A stretch of DNA of 64,000 nucleotides from UBA7455 sp026713185 (GCA_963665785.1 OY762456.1:1550001-1614000); one strand, 5' to 3'. Counted from the stretch's first letter, positions 16,018-25,531 are shown. Numbers and translations: made by a program. The notes: generated by a model from the letters alone, not told the origin.

Positions 16018-19000
16018 CGATTTCCAATTTGGCAATCAAACGCCCGGTCACGATTGTGATGATATTCATCGGCTTCGCCATCGTCGGTTTATTTGCGGCC
16101 TTCAGATTACCCGTAGAAATGTTTCCCGATCAGGAATCCCCCTATGTAAGTCTGGCTATAAACATTCCTTCAACGAATGTCCAGGAACTGGAAAGGAGCG
16201 TGACCAGACCGGTTGAGGAAATTCTGTCTACCATGTCCGGGATTGAACGGATGTTTTCATATACCCGTACAGGAGCCGTTCGTGTAGGTCTTACCTTGCA
16301 TGCGGATGGCGATGTTCTCGGCAAGGGGATCGAAGCCAAAGACCTGATCGAGAGTATTCGCCACTTATTGCCTGATGAGTTCAGACGTGTAGAGCTTCGT
16401 AATAGAGATGACGACACTTCCCCTGTGATGAATGTCCTGATTGTAGCCGAAGGGCTTGATATGGATCAGGCCTATGATTTTCTGGATGTCAATGTCCGGG
16501 GAGTACTGGAACGATTGCCCGGGGTCAATTCAGTCAACCTGTATGGCATCGTCCAGAACAACATCCGAATCCTGCTCGACCAGGATCGCATTGCGGCGCA
16601 TGGTCTGAATTATCGTGACATCCAGAGTCGTCTGCAACAGGAGAACTTCTACGTTTCTGCAGGTACTTTTGAAACCCGGCAAAGGGAATTCCGGGTGAAC
16701 CCCATTGGTCGCTATGAGAGCCTGGATTCTATCCGCCTGTTGCCGCTCAATGACAGGGGACTGGTGCTGGACGATGTGGCAGATGTCATTCTGATTCCGG
16801 ATGATGAGATAGAACGACGAAGAGTGAATGGCGAGAAATCATTAGGAGTGTCCGTTTACAAGCGTTCGGAAGCAAATCTTGTGGAAATGAGCCGAGTACT
16901 TGACAGGACTATGGAACAAATCAAGGAGAAGAAGTTTTTTGAGAATTTACAGTTCTTCTCTCTGGACAGTCAGGCAGACGCGATCATCGAGTCTCTTAAT
17001 GATCTGCGGGACAGTGGTTTTATGGGGGGCATACTCTCTGTGTTCGTGTTGTTCCTGTTTCTGCGTCAGGTCAATGTCTCGCTGCTGATTGCTTCTTCTG
17101 TGCCGTTAGCGATCTGCGGTACGCTTGGGCTGATGTACTTTCTGGGCATGACTCTCAATATTCTTTCCCTGGTAGGTTTGATGTTAACCATTGGTCTGCT
17201 GGTGGATAACAGTGTGGTTGTTTCCGAGGCGATTGCGATTCGCCGCAGGGACCCAGGAACATCACCTGTAGAAGCGGCACGCAAGGGAGCATCAGAAGTG
17301 GGACTCGCGATTACCGCAGGTACGTTGACAACTGTCATCGTGTTTCTGCCGTCATTCATGACTGATATGAAACAGGTTGCAGTGATGCAGCAGAATATTG
17401 CCATTCCGCTTTGCACGTCACTCCTGGGTTCCCTGCTGGTTGCACAGACGCTGGTGCCATCGCTGATGTCACGTATGCCCATGCCTCTTCATGAGCGGAA
17501 ACATACAGTGATCGACAGACTGGGTAGATATTATGAAGTTGTAGTGAAGTATACCCTGAGGCACCGGTTTTTAAGTGTGCTGGCGGCGGCCGGTATCGCG
17601 GGTAGTGGCTGGTTTGCCTATCAGCAACTCGATGTGGACATGAATCCGGCACAGGAATCACAAAGACTGGAATTGGATTATTACATTCGCGGCACCATGG
17701 AAATCAATTACATGGAAAAATTTGTCGCCAGAGTGGAAGACTACCTGCTGACCAATAAAGAAAAGTTTGAGATTGAGAACATCTTTACGGAATACGACAC
17801 GGACAGGGGAGAAACCATCATTAACCTCATTAAAGACGGTGATCTTTCACCCAGGTTAGTTGAGGAAATGATTATGGCCGATATACCGGAACAACCGAAA
17901 ATCCGGATGCGATTCGCAAAGCACGGACGGGGTTATGGTCGTGGTGGAGGAAGAGGAGATAAAAGCGGTGGATTGGGAATTCGGATCATTGGCGATTCCA
18001 CGGTAGAACTCTTGCAGATTGCAGATGACTTGGTAGCACTGTTGGAAAATCATCCGATGCTGATCGATCCTCAGCACGATGGTGAATCGAGCCGGGATGA
18101 ACTCCGTATAAAACTGCGACCGGAACAGGCAGGGGCTCTGGGTGTTAATGCCTCGATGGTATCTCAATCGGTGTCGATTGCTCTGGGTGGGCGGAGTATG
18201 CGCCGGGGATTTGTTGAGGATGGCCGGGAGACCACCATTTATCTGGAACTGGAAGGTATGGAGGATGCAAATATCGATACTGTTCGTAATCTTCCAATCT
18301 TTCTCCCGGGTGGCGGTACCGTTCCATTGGAGACTATTGCCGAAATTTATTTTGATTCCAGTGTCAGCAGGATACGCCGGGAAAACAGGGAGACGTCACT
18401 CAATGTGAATTTTAACACCCGGGAGGGCATCACGTCAGAAATGGCAAAAGGAGTCGTCGAAGGTGTGATGAACAGCTATGAATTACCCCCGGGATATCAT
18501 TGGGAACTGGGCCAGGATTTCAAAATGGATAGTGATATGTTCTTTGATATGGCGATAAACGCAGCCATTGCCGTATTGCTGGTGTACATGTTGATGGCTG
18601 CGTTGTTTGAATCCATCCTGTTCCCGACCACTGTGATCATTGCTATCGGCTTCTCGCTGGTAGGGGCTTGCTGGTCTCTGTTTCTGACAGGAACCACGTT
18701 GACTGCCATGGCGCTGACGGGCATGTTGTTGCTCGCTGGTCTGGTGGTGAATAACGGAATCGTACTGCTGAACCGGATTTTGCAGATGCGTGCCGACGGT
18801 GCGGATCGCATGACGGCCATTGTAGAGAGCGGTAAACACCGGTTGCGTCCCATTCTCATGACCGTGTGTACGACTACCGCAGGCATGTTGCCACTGGCTG
18901 TCGGTGAAGTCAGGATCGGCGGCAGTGGTCCGACATATTTCCCCATGGCACGTACCTTGATTGGTGGACTGGCATTTTCAACGGTGATTACACTGCTGAT

Positions 19001-19097
19001 ACTACCGTTGGTTTATGTGTTGTTCGATGATATGAAAAACGCCAGTATCAGATTCTGGCGGGAAACGCATCGGAAAGCATTGGGAACAGGTCAGTAG
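16014..19097 (+). CDS. RND efflux pump permease, second subunit gene
   Basis: The protein is 1027 residues, starting in an ATGA overlap with the first pump and preceded by GGAGG. The HAE1 architecture is complete: N-terminal NLAIKRPVTIVMIFIGFAIV, TM4 relay GLLVDNSVVVSEAI, and a second bundle with VVNNGIVLLNRILQMR. A Gly/Arg-rich insert (HGRGYGRGGGRGDKSGG, about 625-645) sits in the second porter half. The two pumps are clearly different sequences. An adaptor with two adjacent RND genes recalls MdtBC-type heteromeric pumps, so a mixed trimer is plausible but not demonstrated. Confidence 0.94.
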   Translation: MTISNLAIKRPVTIVMIFIGFAIVGLFAAFRLPVEMFPDQESPYVSLAINIPSTNVQELERSVTRPVEEILSTMSGIERMFSYTRTGAVRVGLTLHADGDVLGKGIEAKDLIESIRHLLPDEFRRVELRNRDDDTSPVMNVLIVAEGLDMDQAYDFLDVNVRGVLERLPGVNSVNLYGIVQNNIRILLDQDRIAAHGLNYRDIQSRLQQENFYVSAGTFETRQREFRVNPIGRYESLDSIRLLPLNDRGLVLDDVADVILIPDDEIERRRVNGEKSLGVSVYKRSEANLVEMSRVLDRTMEQIKEKKFFENLQFFSLDSQADAIIESLNDLRDSGFMGGILSVFVLFLFLRQVNVSLLIASSVPLAICGTLGLMYFLGMTLNILSLVGLMLTIGLLVDNSVVVSEAIAIRRRDPGTSPVEAARKGASEVGLAITAGTLTTVIVFLPSFMTDMKQVAVMQQNIAIPLCTSLLGSLLVAQTLVPSLMSRMPMPLHERKHTVIDRLGRYYEVVVKYTLRHRFLSVLAAAGIAGSGWFAYQQLDVDMNPAQESQRLELDYYIRGTMEINYMEKFVARVEDYLLTNKEKFEIENIFTEYDTDRGETIINLIKDGDLSPRLVEEMIMADIPEQPKIRMRFAKHGRGYGRGGGRGDKSGGLGIRIIGDSTVELLQIADDLVALLENHPMLIDPQHDGESSRDELRIKLRPEQAGALGVNASMVSQSVSIALGGRSMRRGFVEDGRETTIYLELEGMEDANIDTVRNLPIFLPGGGTVPLETIAEIYFDSSVSRIRRENRETSLNVNFNTREGITSEMAKGVVEGVMNSYELPPGYHWELGQDFKMDSDMFFDMAINAAIAVLLVYMLMAALFESILFPTTVIIAIGFSLVGACWSLFLTGTTLTAMALTGMLLLAGLVVNNGIVLLNRILQMRADGADRMTAIVESGKHRLRPILMTVCTTTAGMLPLAVGEVRIGGSGPTYFPMARTLIGGLAFSTVITLLILPLVYVLFDDMKNASIRFWRETHRKALGTGQ

Positions 19098-19171
19098 TTT
19101 CCTGGTGAGAACAATCCGCGATGTTCAGTAGAGATCAATAGTTATGGGACATTGATGAGAGAACTCACCCC

Positions 19172-19440
19172 GCGAGCGGCGCGCTGTCGCGCAGCAAACA
19201 GGCCGGCTTACCTGGATTATCTTCGTCATGTTTGATGAGGCCTGTTTCATTAATGAGGCTGTTCGCAGATGGCTTTGGGGCATTCATTTGCACCAGCGTC
19301 TGCGCGTCCCTCCCGGATTCCCGAGCTTCCCCCGCATGCCTGTAGTCATGCTCCTCCAACTCGGCGCTCCGACATTATGCTGGTGCAAATGAACACCCCA
19401 AAACCATCTGCTGTATGTCGGGAATAGTGTGTGTTTGATA
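19172..19440. repeat. Repeat families B and A side by side; A arranged as an inverted pair
   Basis: About 19176-19243 is a family B copy (gcgcagcaaacaggccggcttacctgg, also seen at 24716-24800 and 26526-26608). About 19268-19440 is family A in its longest form: tttggggcattcatttgcacc on the left, mirrored by ggtgcaaatgaacaccccaaa on the right, giving a large imperfect inverted repeat able to form a long hairpin. It lies just after the RND operon, so it could act in transcription termination or mRNA stability. A non-autonomous mobile element is equally possible. Confidence 0.8.
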
Positions 19441-19504
19441 GCATCGTATGGGGTGGCTGCCCCGAAACCCGGGTTTAGAGATAATTTGTTTGATGGGAGA
19501 CATC

Positions 19505-19786
19505 GTGAATAAATCAGTTCACGTGGTGATAACAGGGCGTGTTCAGGGAGTTGCTTATCGATACTGGACCCAAAGTGAAGCACTGCGACGTGAATTGACA
19601 GGATTTGTCAGAAATCGGTGGGACGGGAATGTGGAGGCAATGTTTTGCGGCGAAGAAAAACAGGTGGAATCGATGGTATCGGCCTGTTGGAATGGTCCTC
19701 CCATGGCAAGCGTCAGGCACATTGAAATTAAAGCGGTGGATGAGCCTGCTCAAGCCACATCGTTTGAAATACTGGCAACTGTGTAA
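19505..19786 (+). CDS. Acylphosphatase
   Basis: The protein is 93 residues. GTG 19505 is preferred because GGGAG lies 5 nt upstream; ATG 19493 would add four residues. It shows the acylphosphatase signature GRVQGVAYRYWTQSEA with the phosphate-binding arginine, and GFVRNRWDGNVEAMFCG with the catalytic asparagine. Length and motif order fit the family exactly. It hydrolyses acyl phosphates in the cytoplasm. It is a single gene, convergent with pmbA. Confidence 0.93.
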   Translation: MNKSVHVVITGRVQGVAYRYWTQSEALRRELTGFVRNRWDGNVEAMFCGEEKQVESMVSACWNGPPMASVRHIEIKAVDEPAQATSFEILATV

Positions 19787-19822
19787 CTCTCATGGTCCCG
19801 GTTTGACTGAAAATCGGATGTC

Positions 19823-21154
19823 TCACCCGGAAATCGCTACATCGGCAAAACGGATATGGGGCATCAGGGCGGTGCGTTCGATATTCCAGAAGCATTCATC
19901 ACCGATGGCAGAGATTTTCTGCAACATCTGGTAAAAATTACCGGCCACAGTGATGTTGCGAACCGGCTGCACACGTTGACCATTTTTGCAGAGATACCCG
20001 GCAGCGCCAAAACTGAATTGCCCGGACACCGCGTTGGCGCCGGAGTGAAGCCCGGCGAGGTCAGTTATCTCTATGTATTCTCCTGAGAGGAGAGTAGCGG
20101 GATCATCATCGCCTTCCGGAATCTGCAACTGATGCAGGTTGACACCCAGTCTGGAACGGCTTCCCCGCCAGGCATGTCCTGTGGTCCTGACACCAAAGTG
20201 AGCGGCAGTTGCGCTGTTATGGGCAAGCGTTTCCAGGCGGCCTTCCTTAATCAAGGGGGTTTCTCTGGTGGGTGTACCCTCGGAATCAAACAGTGCATAG
20301 CCGAATCCTTCCGTCAAAAGGGGCTGGTCGATGATTGACAGACGGGGGTCCGCAACCATTTCCCCAACCTTGTCTCGCATGGGATTGACACCGTCTCGGG
20401 CAGCCTGACCAGAGAAAATCATCGTGGTGAACGAATGAAACAGGTCGGTCTGGCATTCCTCATCAAAGATCACATCGTAGTGTTTGCCGGGGATGGGTTT
20501 ACCATGCAGTAGACCCAGGCACCGTTTGTGGGCTTCCTCCACAATCTCGAGGTGATCAAGTTCACCGAACCTGCGGGCGGCACGCCCGAAGCCGTCCATG
20601 ATGTTGTTATCGTTTTCTTCCATCAGCGCAAATGCCACTGCGATGCAGGCTTTCTGTTTTGAATGGGCTTTAAGACCGGCACTGGTGTAGAGGTGTTTTT
20701 GCGCCTGGGCGTCATGGACATTGTTGTGCGGTACATTGCGAACCTTGGACTTTGCGGCAAGTTCGCGTTCCATTGCCAGTGAAAACCGGATCTTCTCATC
20801 CACCGAAGTCTTATCAACCGGGCAAAGCAAGGTATCGTCAGTACGTAATTCTCCTTCTGTGGACAATATTTTTTCTTCCGGTTCAACCTTGGCAAAACTC
20901 GCGTTGATCAGTGCCTGTTGGACCATCGATTGCAAAGCATCGCTATCTGAAGCTTCACTGTAGGCAGTTCCAACGCGGTCATCCCTGATGACACGCAGAC
21001 CAAAAACCCGGGTCGAACTGACCTTGTGTTCCTCCAGCTCGCCGTCTCTTGCCTTAAGCGACAGGGACTGACTTTCATCGATTATCAGGTCACCTTCGGC
21101 GCCGGCTCTGGAAACGGTTTCCAGAACTTCTGCTGCATGTTGTTCAAGGTCCAT
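19823..21154 (-). CDS. pmbA: TldE/PmbA metalloprotease partner subunit
   Basis: The protein is 443 residues, matching PmbA/TldE. It has the family's N-terminal ELEEHKVSSTRVFGLRVI, a central HYDVIFDEECQTDLFHSF and C-terminal GQFSFGAAGYLCKNGQRVQPVRNITVAGNF. It lacks the HExxxH zinc site, which belongs to its partner TldD. TldD/TldE form a heterodimeric peptidase that matures microcin B17 and degrades peptides such as CcdA in E. coli. The start codon directly follows the tldD stop without a gap, so the pair is co-transcribed. Confidence 0.95.
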   Translation of the reverse strand: MDLEQHAAEVLETVSRAGAEGDLIIDESQSLSLKARDGELEEHKVSSTRVFGLRVIRDDRVGTAYSEASDSDALQSMVQQALINASFAKVEPEEKILSTEGELRTDDTLLCPVDKTSVDEKIRFSLAMERELAAKSKVRNVPHNNVHDAQAQKHLYTSAGLKAHSKQKACIAVAFALMEENDNNIMDGFGRAARRFGELDHLEIVEEAHKRCLGLLHGKPIPGKHYDVIFDEECQTDLFHSFTTMIFSGQAARDGVNPMRDKVGEMVADPRLSIIDQPLLTEGFGYALFDSEGTPTRETPLIKEGRLETLAHNSATAAHFGVRTTGHAWRGSRSRLGVNLHQLQIPEGDDDPATLLSGEYIEITDLAGLHSGANAVSGQFSFGAAGYLCKNGQRVQPVRNITVAGNFYQMLQKISAIGDECFWNIERTALMPHIRFADVAISG

Positions 21155-22540
21155 TCAGGCATTCCCCCCGACGAGTATGTCATCCACTTTCAGGGTCGCC
21201 TGACCGACTGTCGTCGGTACCAGACCGGAAATGGAACCGCACATGCCGCAGGCCAGGGAGAAGTCCTTGCCGATCATTGAAATTTCCTTCAGAACTGCCG
21301 GACCTGTGCTGATCAGGGTAGCGGCCTTGACCGGGTACTGAATTTTGCCGTTTTCAACGTAATAGCCTTCCTGCACGGCAAAGTTGAATTCTCCTGTGCC
21401 TGGCTGCACAGAGCCCCCACCCATGTGAGAAGCGTAGATACCTTTGTCGATGGATTTGATCATGTCATCAAGTTCAGCATTGCCGGCTTCGATAAAGGTA
21501 TTGCGCATGCGCGAGGCCGGTGCAAATCGATACGACTGCCGCCTGCCGGAACCGGTTCTGGCATATCCGGTTTCCTGTGCGCCCAGTCTGTCCACCAGAA
21601 AACTGGTTAATTTGCCGTCTTTGATGAGTTGGGTACGCTGGGTTCCCATACCCTCGTCGTCGATATTGATGGACCCCCACTCGTTGGTAATAGTGCCATC
21701 GTCAACGGCACTGACCACAGGGTTGGCGATCATCTCTCCCATCTGATCATGGAAGACGGAAGCCTGTTTGGCTACTGCAGTGGTTTCCAGGAGATGCCCA
21801 CAGGCCTCGTGGAAGATTACACCACCAAAGCCATTGCCCAGAACTACAGGCATCCGGCCAGCAGGGCAGGGTTTTGCACTCAGGTTAACCAGCGCCTGCC
21901 GGGCTGCCTCTTCGCCGGTTTTTTCGGCACTGATGTTGTCTTTCAATTCCCAACCCTGTAAACCACCATCGTTCCAGGAGCCGGTCGCCTGTTCACCACC
22001 ATCGGAGGCAATGGCATTCAAGCTGGCCCGAATGTAGTGGCGTGTATCAGAGGTGTGCAGTCCTTCACTGTTGAACAATTCCACACTCTGTTCCCGCTGC
22101 AGACATTTGCCACGAGTCAGTGAGATCAAATTGCCCGCTGCCCTGGCGGCCCGGTCTGCTGCAAGGAGATATTCGATCTTGCTTTGTATGTTGGCATCCC
22201 CGGAGAGAATCCTTAATGCGGGGTGGCGGTTAGTCGCTTGCCTGTAATCAAAGGCTGTTCTGGTGCTGGCGGGGTCACGCAAGTCCCTGGCAGCCAGTTC
22301 TGAAGTAATTCGCTGTAATTCATCCTCTTCGGTTTTGTTGGTGTAACCGTAGAGCACCTTGTTGCCGTAAACCAGTCTGATACCAATGCCAAAATCAATA
22401 CCTGACTGTACTGCCTGCACATCTCCACTCAGAGTATCAATATCACTGACCTGATTTCGTTCAACATAGAGCTCGGCAAAATCTGCACCCAGCGAGAGGG
22501 CATGGTCGATGACGGTATCGGCGGATCGGGTGTTAAGCAT
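21155..22540 (-). CDS. tldD: TldD zinc metalloprotease subunit
   Basis: The protein is 461 residues when started at MLNTRSAD (22540); an upstream in-frame start at 22579 is less likely. It carries the zinc-binding HEACGH within GFGGVIFHEACGHLLE, and the conserved ASRMRNTFIEAG and C-terminal EISMIGKDFSLACGMCGS segments. It is the catalytic half of the TldD/TldE peptidase. It is the first gene of the pair, with pmbA immediately after. tldD and pmbA are adjacent here, whereas they are separated in E. coli. Confidence 0.96.
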   Translation of the reverse strand: MLNTRSADTVIDHALSLGADFAELYVERNQVSDIDTLSGDVQAVQSGIDFGIGIRLVYGNKVLYGYTNKTEEDELQRITSELAARDLRDPASTRTAFDYRQATNRHPALRILSGDANIQSKIEYLLAADRAARAAGNLISLTRGKCLQREQSVELFNSEGLHTSDTRHYIRASLNAIASDGGEQATGSWNDGGLQGWELKDNISAEKTGEEAARQALVNLSAKPCPAGRMPVVLGNGFGGVIFHEACGHLLETTAVAKQASVFHDQMGEMIANPVVSAVDDGTITNEWGSINIDDEGMGTQRTQLIKDGKLTSFLVDRLGAQETGYARTGSGRRQSYRFAPASRMRNTFIEAGNAELDDMIKSIDKGIYASHMGGGSVQPGTGEFNFAVQEGYYVENGKIQYPVKAATLISTGPAVLKEISMIGKDFSLACGMCGSISGLVPTTVGQATLKVDDILVGGNA

Positions 22541-22667
22541 TGTGATTATCCCTGTATGACAGTCGGGCAAGTTTAGCATGACAAAGGAAATTCAGCCTGG
22601 AAAAAAGCATGAAGTGGAATATTATCGTGGCCACCTGGCAGAATTGGGAAGATATAATGGGAACTGA

Positions 22668-23441
22668 TCAGTTGCCTTCAGACGAGCCTGAAGGATCTGA
22701 CTGTTTCCGGGCATACACGGCGCGCCGACTGACACTGCCGTCATCATGAAGATTATAGATAATCGCGCCTGGAGGCAGGGTGGTTGTCCTGTGCCCCGCG
22801 GGATTGTGATCGAATCCGATGCAGGTTGAGGGACAGGTTGAAAACAGGGTGGCGCCCACCTGGTGCGTATAATCATCGTGTACATGGCCACTGATCAGTA
22901 ATCTCACGGCATCGTGGCGGGTCAATTTCAGCAGTGCTTCCGGTTCAGCCAGGGTACAGTTTGGTGCGGCACAGTTGAAATGCGGTGGATGATGCACGGC
23001 TACTGACACAAATCTGATCTCTCGGGATAATTCAATGTCATCCAGTACACGTTGTACCCGATTCAGTTCATCTTCTATCAGTCTGCCTTCCACGTGATGT
23101 GGCCAGTGACTGTCAAGGGGAATGATTATCCAGGGAGAAAGAACACAGGGTGTGATCGGCAAAAACTCTGACAGTGTGGACGGGTCGTCATGATTCCCGG
23201 GAATGGCAATCAGGTTTTCGAATTCCATATTGTCCAGCATATCCGAAACTCTCTGGTAACTCGCCGCTGAACCATCCTGGGAAATATCACCGGTGAGAAT
23301 CACCAGATGAAAAGGACCGGATGAGTTGACTGCATTCAACGTGGACATGAGATTAGCGTCCACATCCTGACTGAAAAATTTTGCTCCGGGGCTTTCCAGA
23401 AGATGTGTGTCGCTGATTTGCAGTACGCGGTGGTATGACAT
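22668..23441 (-). CDS. cpdA: Calcineurin-like phosphodiesterase, CpdA-like
   Basis: The protein is 257 residues with the full metallophosphoesterase motif set: ISDTHL, TGDISQDG, IPGNHDDP, a single His in VAVHHPP, and SGHVHDD. Length and motif spacing match the class III 3',5'-cAMP phosphodiesterase CpdA (Icc). It would hydrolyse cyclic AMP in the cytoplasm; other cyclic-nucleotide phosphodiesterases share these motifs. It lies 127 bp upstream of tldD on the same strand and is divergent from the SDR gene, with a 198-bp shared intergenic region. Confidence 0.85.
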   Translation of the reverse strand: MSYHRVLQISDTHLLESPGAKFFSQDVDANLMSTLNAVNSSGPFHLVILTGDISQDGSAASYQRVSDMLDNMEFENLIAIPGNHDDPSTLSEFLPITPCVLSPWIIIPLDSHWPHHVEGRLIEDELNRVQRVLDDIELSREIRFVSVAVHHPPHFNCAAPNCTLAEPEALLKLTRHDAVRLLISGHVHDDYTHQVGATLFSTCPSTCIGFDHNPAGHRTTTLPPGAIIYNLHDDGSVSRRAVYARKQSDPSGSSEGN

Positions 23442-23639
23442 GGGAAAGTTCGTTTGACAGATTCATCCGTAGTGTAAGTAATCGGGATTCTGCTGTCACA
23501 CCTGTTTGAAAGCGAGCTTCAGCTATAGCATACTGAAATCTATCGCTCGCCCTCATTTTCAAGTTAATTTCAATATTGGAATTGCAGTAAATGCGTGTTG
23601 CGAATGCAAATAATCAAATGAGAAAAAGAGAGGATTTAC

Positions 23640-24710
23640 ATGGCTCCTGTTCCGAGAGGTGGCACAATCGCTGTCACTGGCGCTGCTGGATTTATTGGTG
23701 GTTGGGTTGTCAGACAATTGTTGGACAAGGGCTATCGGGTACGCGCCTGTGTTCGTGATGAAAGTGATACAACCAAAACGGGTTTTCTGAAAGCGATGCC
23801 GGGTTATGTTTCCGGCCGTCTGACATTACATTCAGCTGACCTGAACGAAGCCGGTTGTTTTGATGATATCTTCAAGGGTTGCAGTGGCGTTGCTCATATT
23901 TCACATATCAACGATTACGGTAACCCGGATTACGTCAAGATGGTCTGTGATCACATCATTAAAAGTGTGAATGAATCTGCTTCAGTTAACCGGGTGGTCG
24001 TCACGTCCAGTGTGGCAGCAGTTGTTTCCGAGAGTAACATGGACGAGATGGTCAAACGTCCGGTTATTTATGAGGACAGATTCCCTGATGGAGACAGTCC
24101 CAGGGTTTCCGGATATTCAAGAAGTAAGCAACAGGCAGAACATACCTTTGCCGAAGCCGCCGAAAAAAATGGTATTTGGGATTCCATAACCTGTTGTCCG
24201 GCGGACAATGTGGGTCCCATTCAGTCGGCACATCAGGGTGATCGAGGTCCCTGGCAGGGACTGATGAAAAAAATGCTTCAGGGTGAGTGCAATCCAGCGG
24301 TACACGGTTACCGACCGTGGCATACTGTTGATGTTCGTGATACGGCAGCATGTCATATCGGAATTCTGGAAAGTGTAAAGGTCAGAAATGGTGAGCGTTA
24401 CATCGCTTATTCCACAGACAAGATCGATGTGGAAGAGGTGTGTGCCCGAATAGATCGCCTTCTGCCAGAACTTGGTTATGCAGCGCCTGACCTGACGGAA
24501 GACCTGGATGAGGCGGGACTCGAGCGTAAGCTGAGAAGAAAGGCAGTGTATGCCGGCACAGATTTAAGAAACGATCGAGTTCGAGACGTTGTGGGAATTA
24601 CGTTCCGTCAACTGAATGACTCACTCCGGGATATGGCGGAATCACTGATTACCGTAGGTCAGGTGACACCGGTGTTGCGCCCTGGGTTTTCACTGCGTAC
24701 ACAGGTCTGA
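23640..24710 (+). CDS. NAD(P)-dependent extended SDR (epimerase/dihydroflavonol reductase-like)
   Basis: The protein is 356 residues. The Rossmann motif ITVTGAAGFIGGWVV-like (GAAGFIGG) is near the N-terminus. The catalytic triad regions are VVVTSSVAAVV (Ser) and SGYSRSKQQAE (Tyr-x3-Lys). The overall pattern resembles dihydroflavonol-4-reductase/cinnamyl-CoA reductase-like oxidoreductases that reduce or oxidise small carbonyl substrates. The substrate cannot be deduced. GAGAGGA precedes the ATG. It is monocistronic, followed by a family B repeat. Confidence 0.85.
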   Translation: MAPVPRGGTIAVTGAAGFIGGWVVRQLLDKGYRVRACVRDESDTTKTGFLKAMPGYVSGRLTLHSADLNEAGCFDDIFKGCSGVAHISHINDYGNPDYVKMVCDHIIKSVNESASVNRVVVTSSVAAVVSESNMDEMVKRPVIYEDRFPDGDSPRVSGYSRSKQQAEHTFAEAAEKNGIWDSITCCPADNVGPIQSAHQGDRGPWQGLMKKMLQGECNPAVHGYRPWHTVDVRDTAACHIGILESVKVRNGERYIAYSTDKIDVEEVCARIDRLLPELGYAAPDLTEDLDEAGLERKLRRKAVYAGTDLRNDRVRDVVGITFRQLNDSLRDMAESLITVGQVTPVLRPGFSLRTQV

Positions 24711-24715
24711 ACATA

Positions 24716-24800
24716 CCTCCCATCTAACATGACGAAGAAAATCAAAGTAAGCTGGCCTGTTTGCTGCGCGACAGCGGCAGGGCGGGATTTGGCCCTGAAG
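24716..24800 (-). repeat. Dispersed repeat family B, copy 2
   Basis: The reverse complement reads gccttcagggccaaatcccg, then ccctgccgctgtcgcgcagc, then aaacaggccagctta and gattttcttcgtcatg. The same order occurs at 26526-26608 and, in part, at 19176-19243. It lies between the SDR gene and the RelBE-type module. Confidence 0.8.
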
Positions 24801-24885
24801 GCTCCTTTACTGCCTTGATAAGAGATGGATTTTGCATACAACGATGTCCACCGATTGGGGTTCCTGATGGGAACTGACAGTGTTA

Positions 24886-24912
24886 TGCTATACTTGTTAC
24901 ACATGTATAGCA
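24886..24912. promoter_or_regulatory. Predicted operator/promoter of the RelBE-type module
   Basis: A perfect 8-bp inverted repeat, TGCTATAC and GTATAGCA, is separated by 11 bases. The left arm contains a TATACT -10-like hexamer (24889-24894). It lies 12 bp before the antitoxin start and just before its AGGAGG site. Such palindromes over the promoter are the usual antitoxin-binding operators, so autorepression is inferred. Confidence 0.65.
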
Positions 24913-24924
24913 CAGGAGGTTTTC

Positions 24925-25137
24925 ATGCTTGCGATCAGACTACCTGAAGAGATCGAGACCCGTTTAGCAGCATTGGCAGCTAGAACCGGACGCACCAAGA
25001 CCTTCTATGCCAGAGAGGCGATTCTTGAGTATATTGATGATATGGAAGATAAGTACATAGCCATCAGTCGTCTGGAGAACCCCGGCAAACGCTGGACACT
25101 TGACGAACTGGCGCAAGACCTTGACCTGGACAGTTGA
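24925..25137 (+). CDS. RelB-like antitoxin
   Basis: The protein is 70 residues, with AGGAGG 7 nt upstream of ATG 24925. The N-terminus MLAIRLPEEIETRLAALAAR is a ribbon-helix-helix DNA-binding motif, followed by the helix TKTFYAREAILEYIDDMED. The C-terminal part (residues about 45-70) would wrap the toxin. It binds DNA as a dimer and neutralises the RelE-like protein encoded in the overlapping gene. Its operator is at 24886-24912. Confidence 0.9.
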   Translation: MLAIRLPEEIETRLAALAARTGRTKTFYAREAILEYIDDMEDKYIAISRLENPGKRWTLDELAQDLDLDS

Positions 25138-25375
25138 GTTTGATGATGCCGCAGCCAAAGAGCTTCGTAAACTCGACAAACAAACTCAACAAGAGATTCT
25201 GCGCTACTTCCGTAAGAGAATTGCCACCAATGAAGACCCCCGCCGATTTGGTAAGCCACTCTCCCGCGATCTTGCAGGCCTGTGGCGCTACCGCGTTCGT
25301 AACTACCGCATGATTTGCAATATTGAAGATGGCAATCTGCTTGTATTGGTATTGCGAGTTGGCCTGGCACAGTAA
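25121..25375 (+). CDS. RelE/ParE-superfamily toxin, C-terminus atypical
   Basis: The protein is 84 residues from TTG 25121, which gives the usual opening TWTVEFDDAAAKELRKLD and overlaps the antitoxin gene by 17 bp; TTG 25100 is an alternative. The core RFGKPLSRDLAGLWRYRVRNYRMICNI is typical of RelE mRNA interferases. The family normally ends RVGHR-x-VY, supplying active-site residues. This copy stops at RVGLAQ, so those residues are absent. The toxin may be attenuated, or a small mutation may have changed its end. Confidence 0.85.
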   Translation: MTWTVEFDDAAAKELRKLDKQTQQEILRYFRKRIATNEDPRRFGKPLSRDLAGLWRYRVRNYRMICNIEDGNLLVLVLRVGLAQ

Positions 25376-25531
25376 ACTTGACAATAATTGGGTTTTGATT
25401 AACATTGATTGTGTGCGTGCCAGTACGCATCCGATCCGCGGGCAGGTCTTCCCCAACTGGCGTATACAAGACATTTTCCTCTTTTCAAACCATGGGCGCG
25501 GATACTGGATATTAAGAAAGGAGGACCAGTC

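Noticed and set aside
19823..22540. TldD/TldE as the maturation peptidase of the cysteine-rich protein at 355-687
   Set aside because: TldD/TldE act in the cytoplasm on unfolded peptides and are a housekeeping pair in most gammaproteobacteria. The cysteine-rich protein has a signal peptide and is 19 kb away. No positional link exists.
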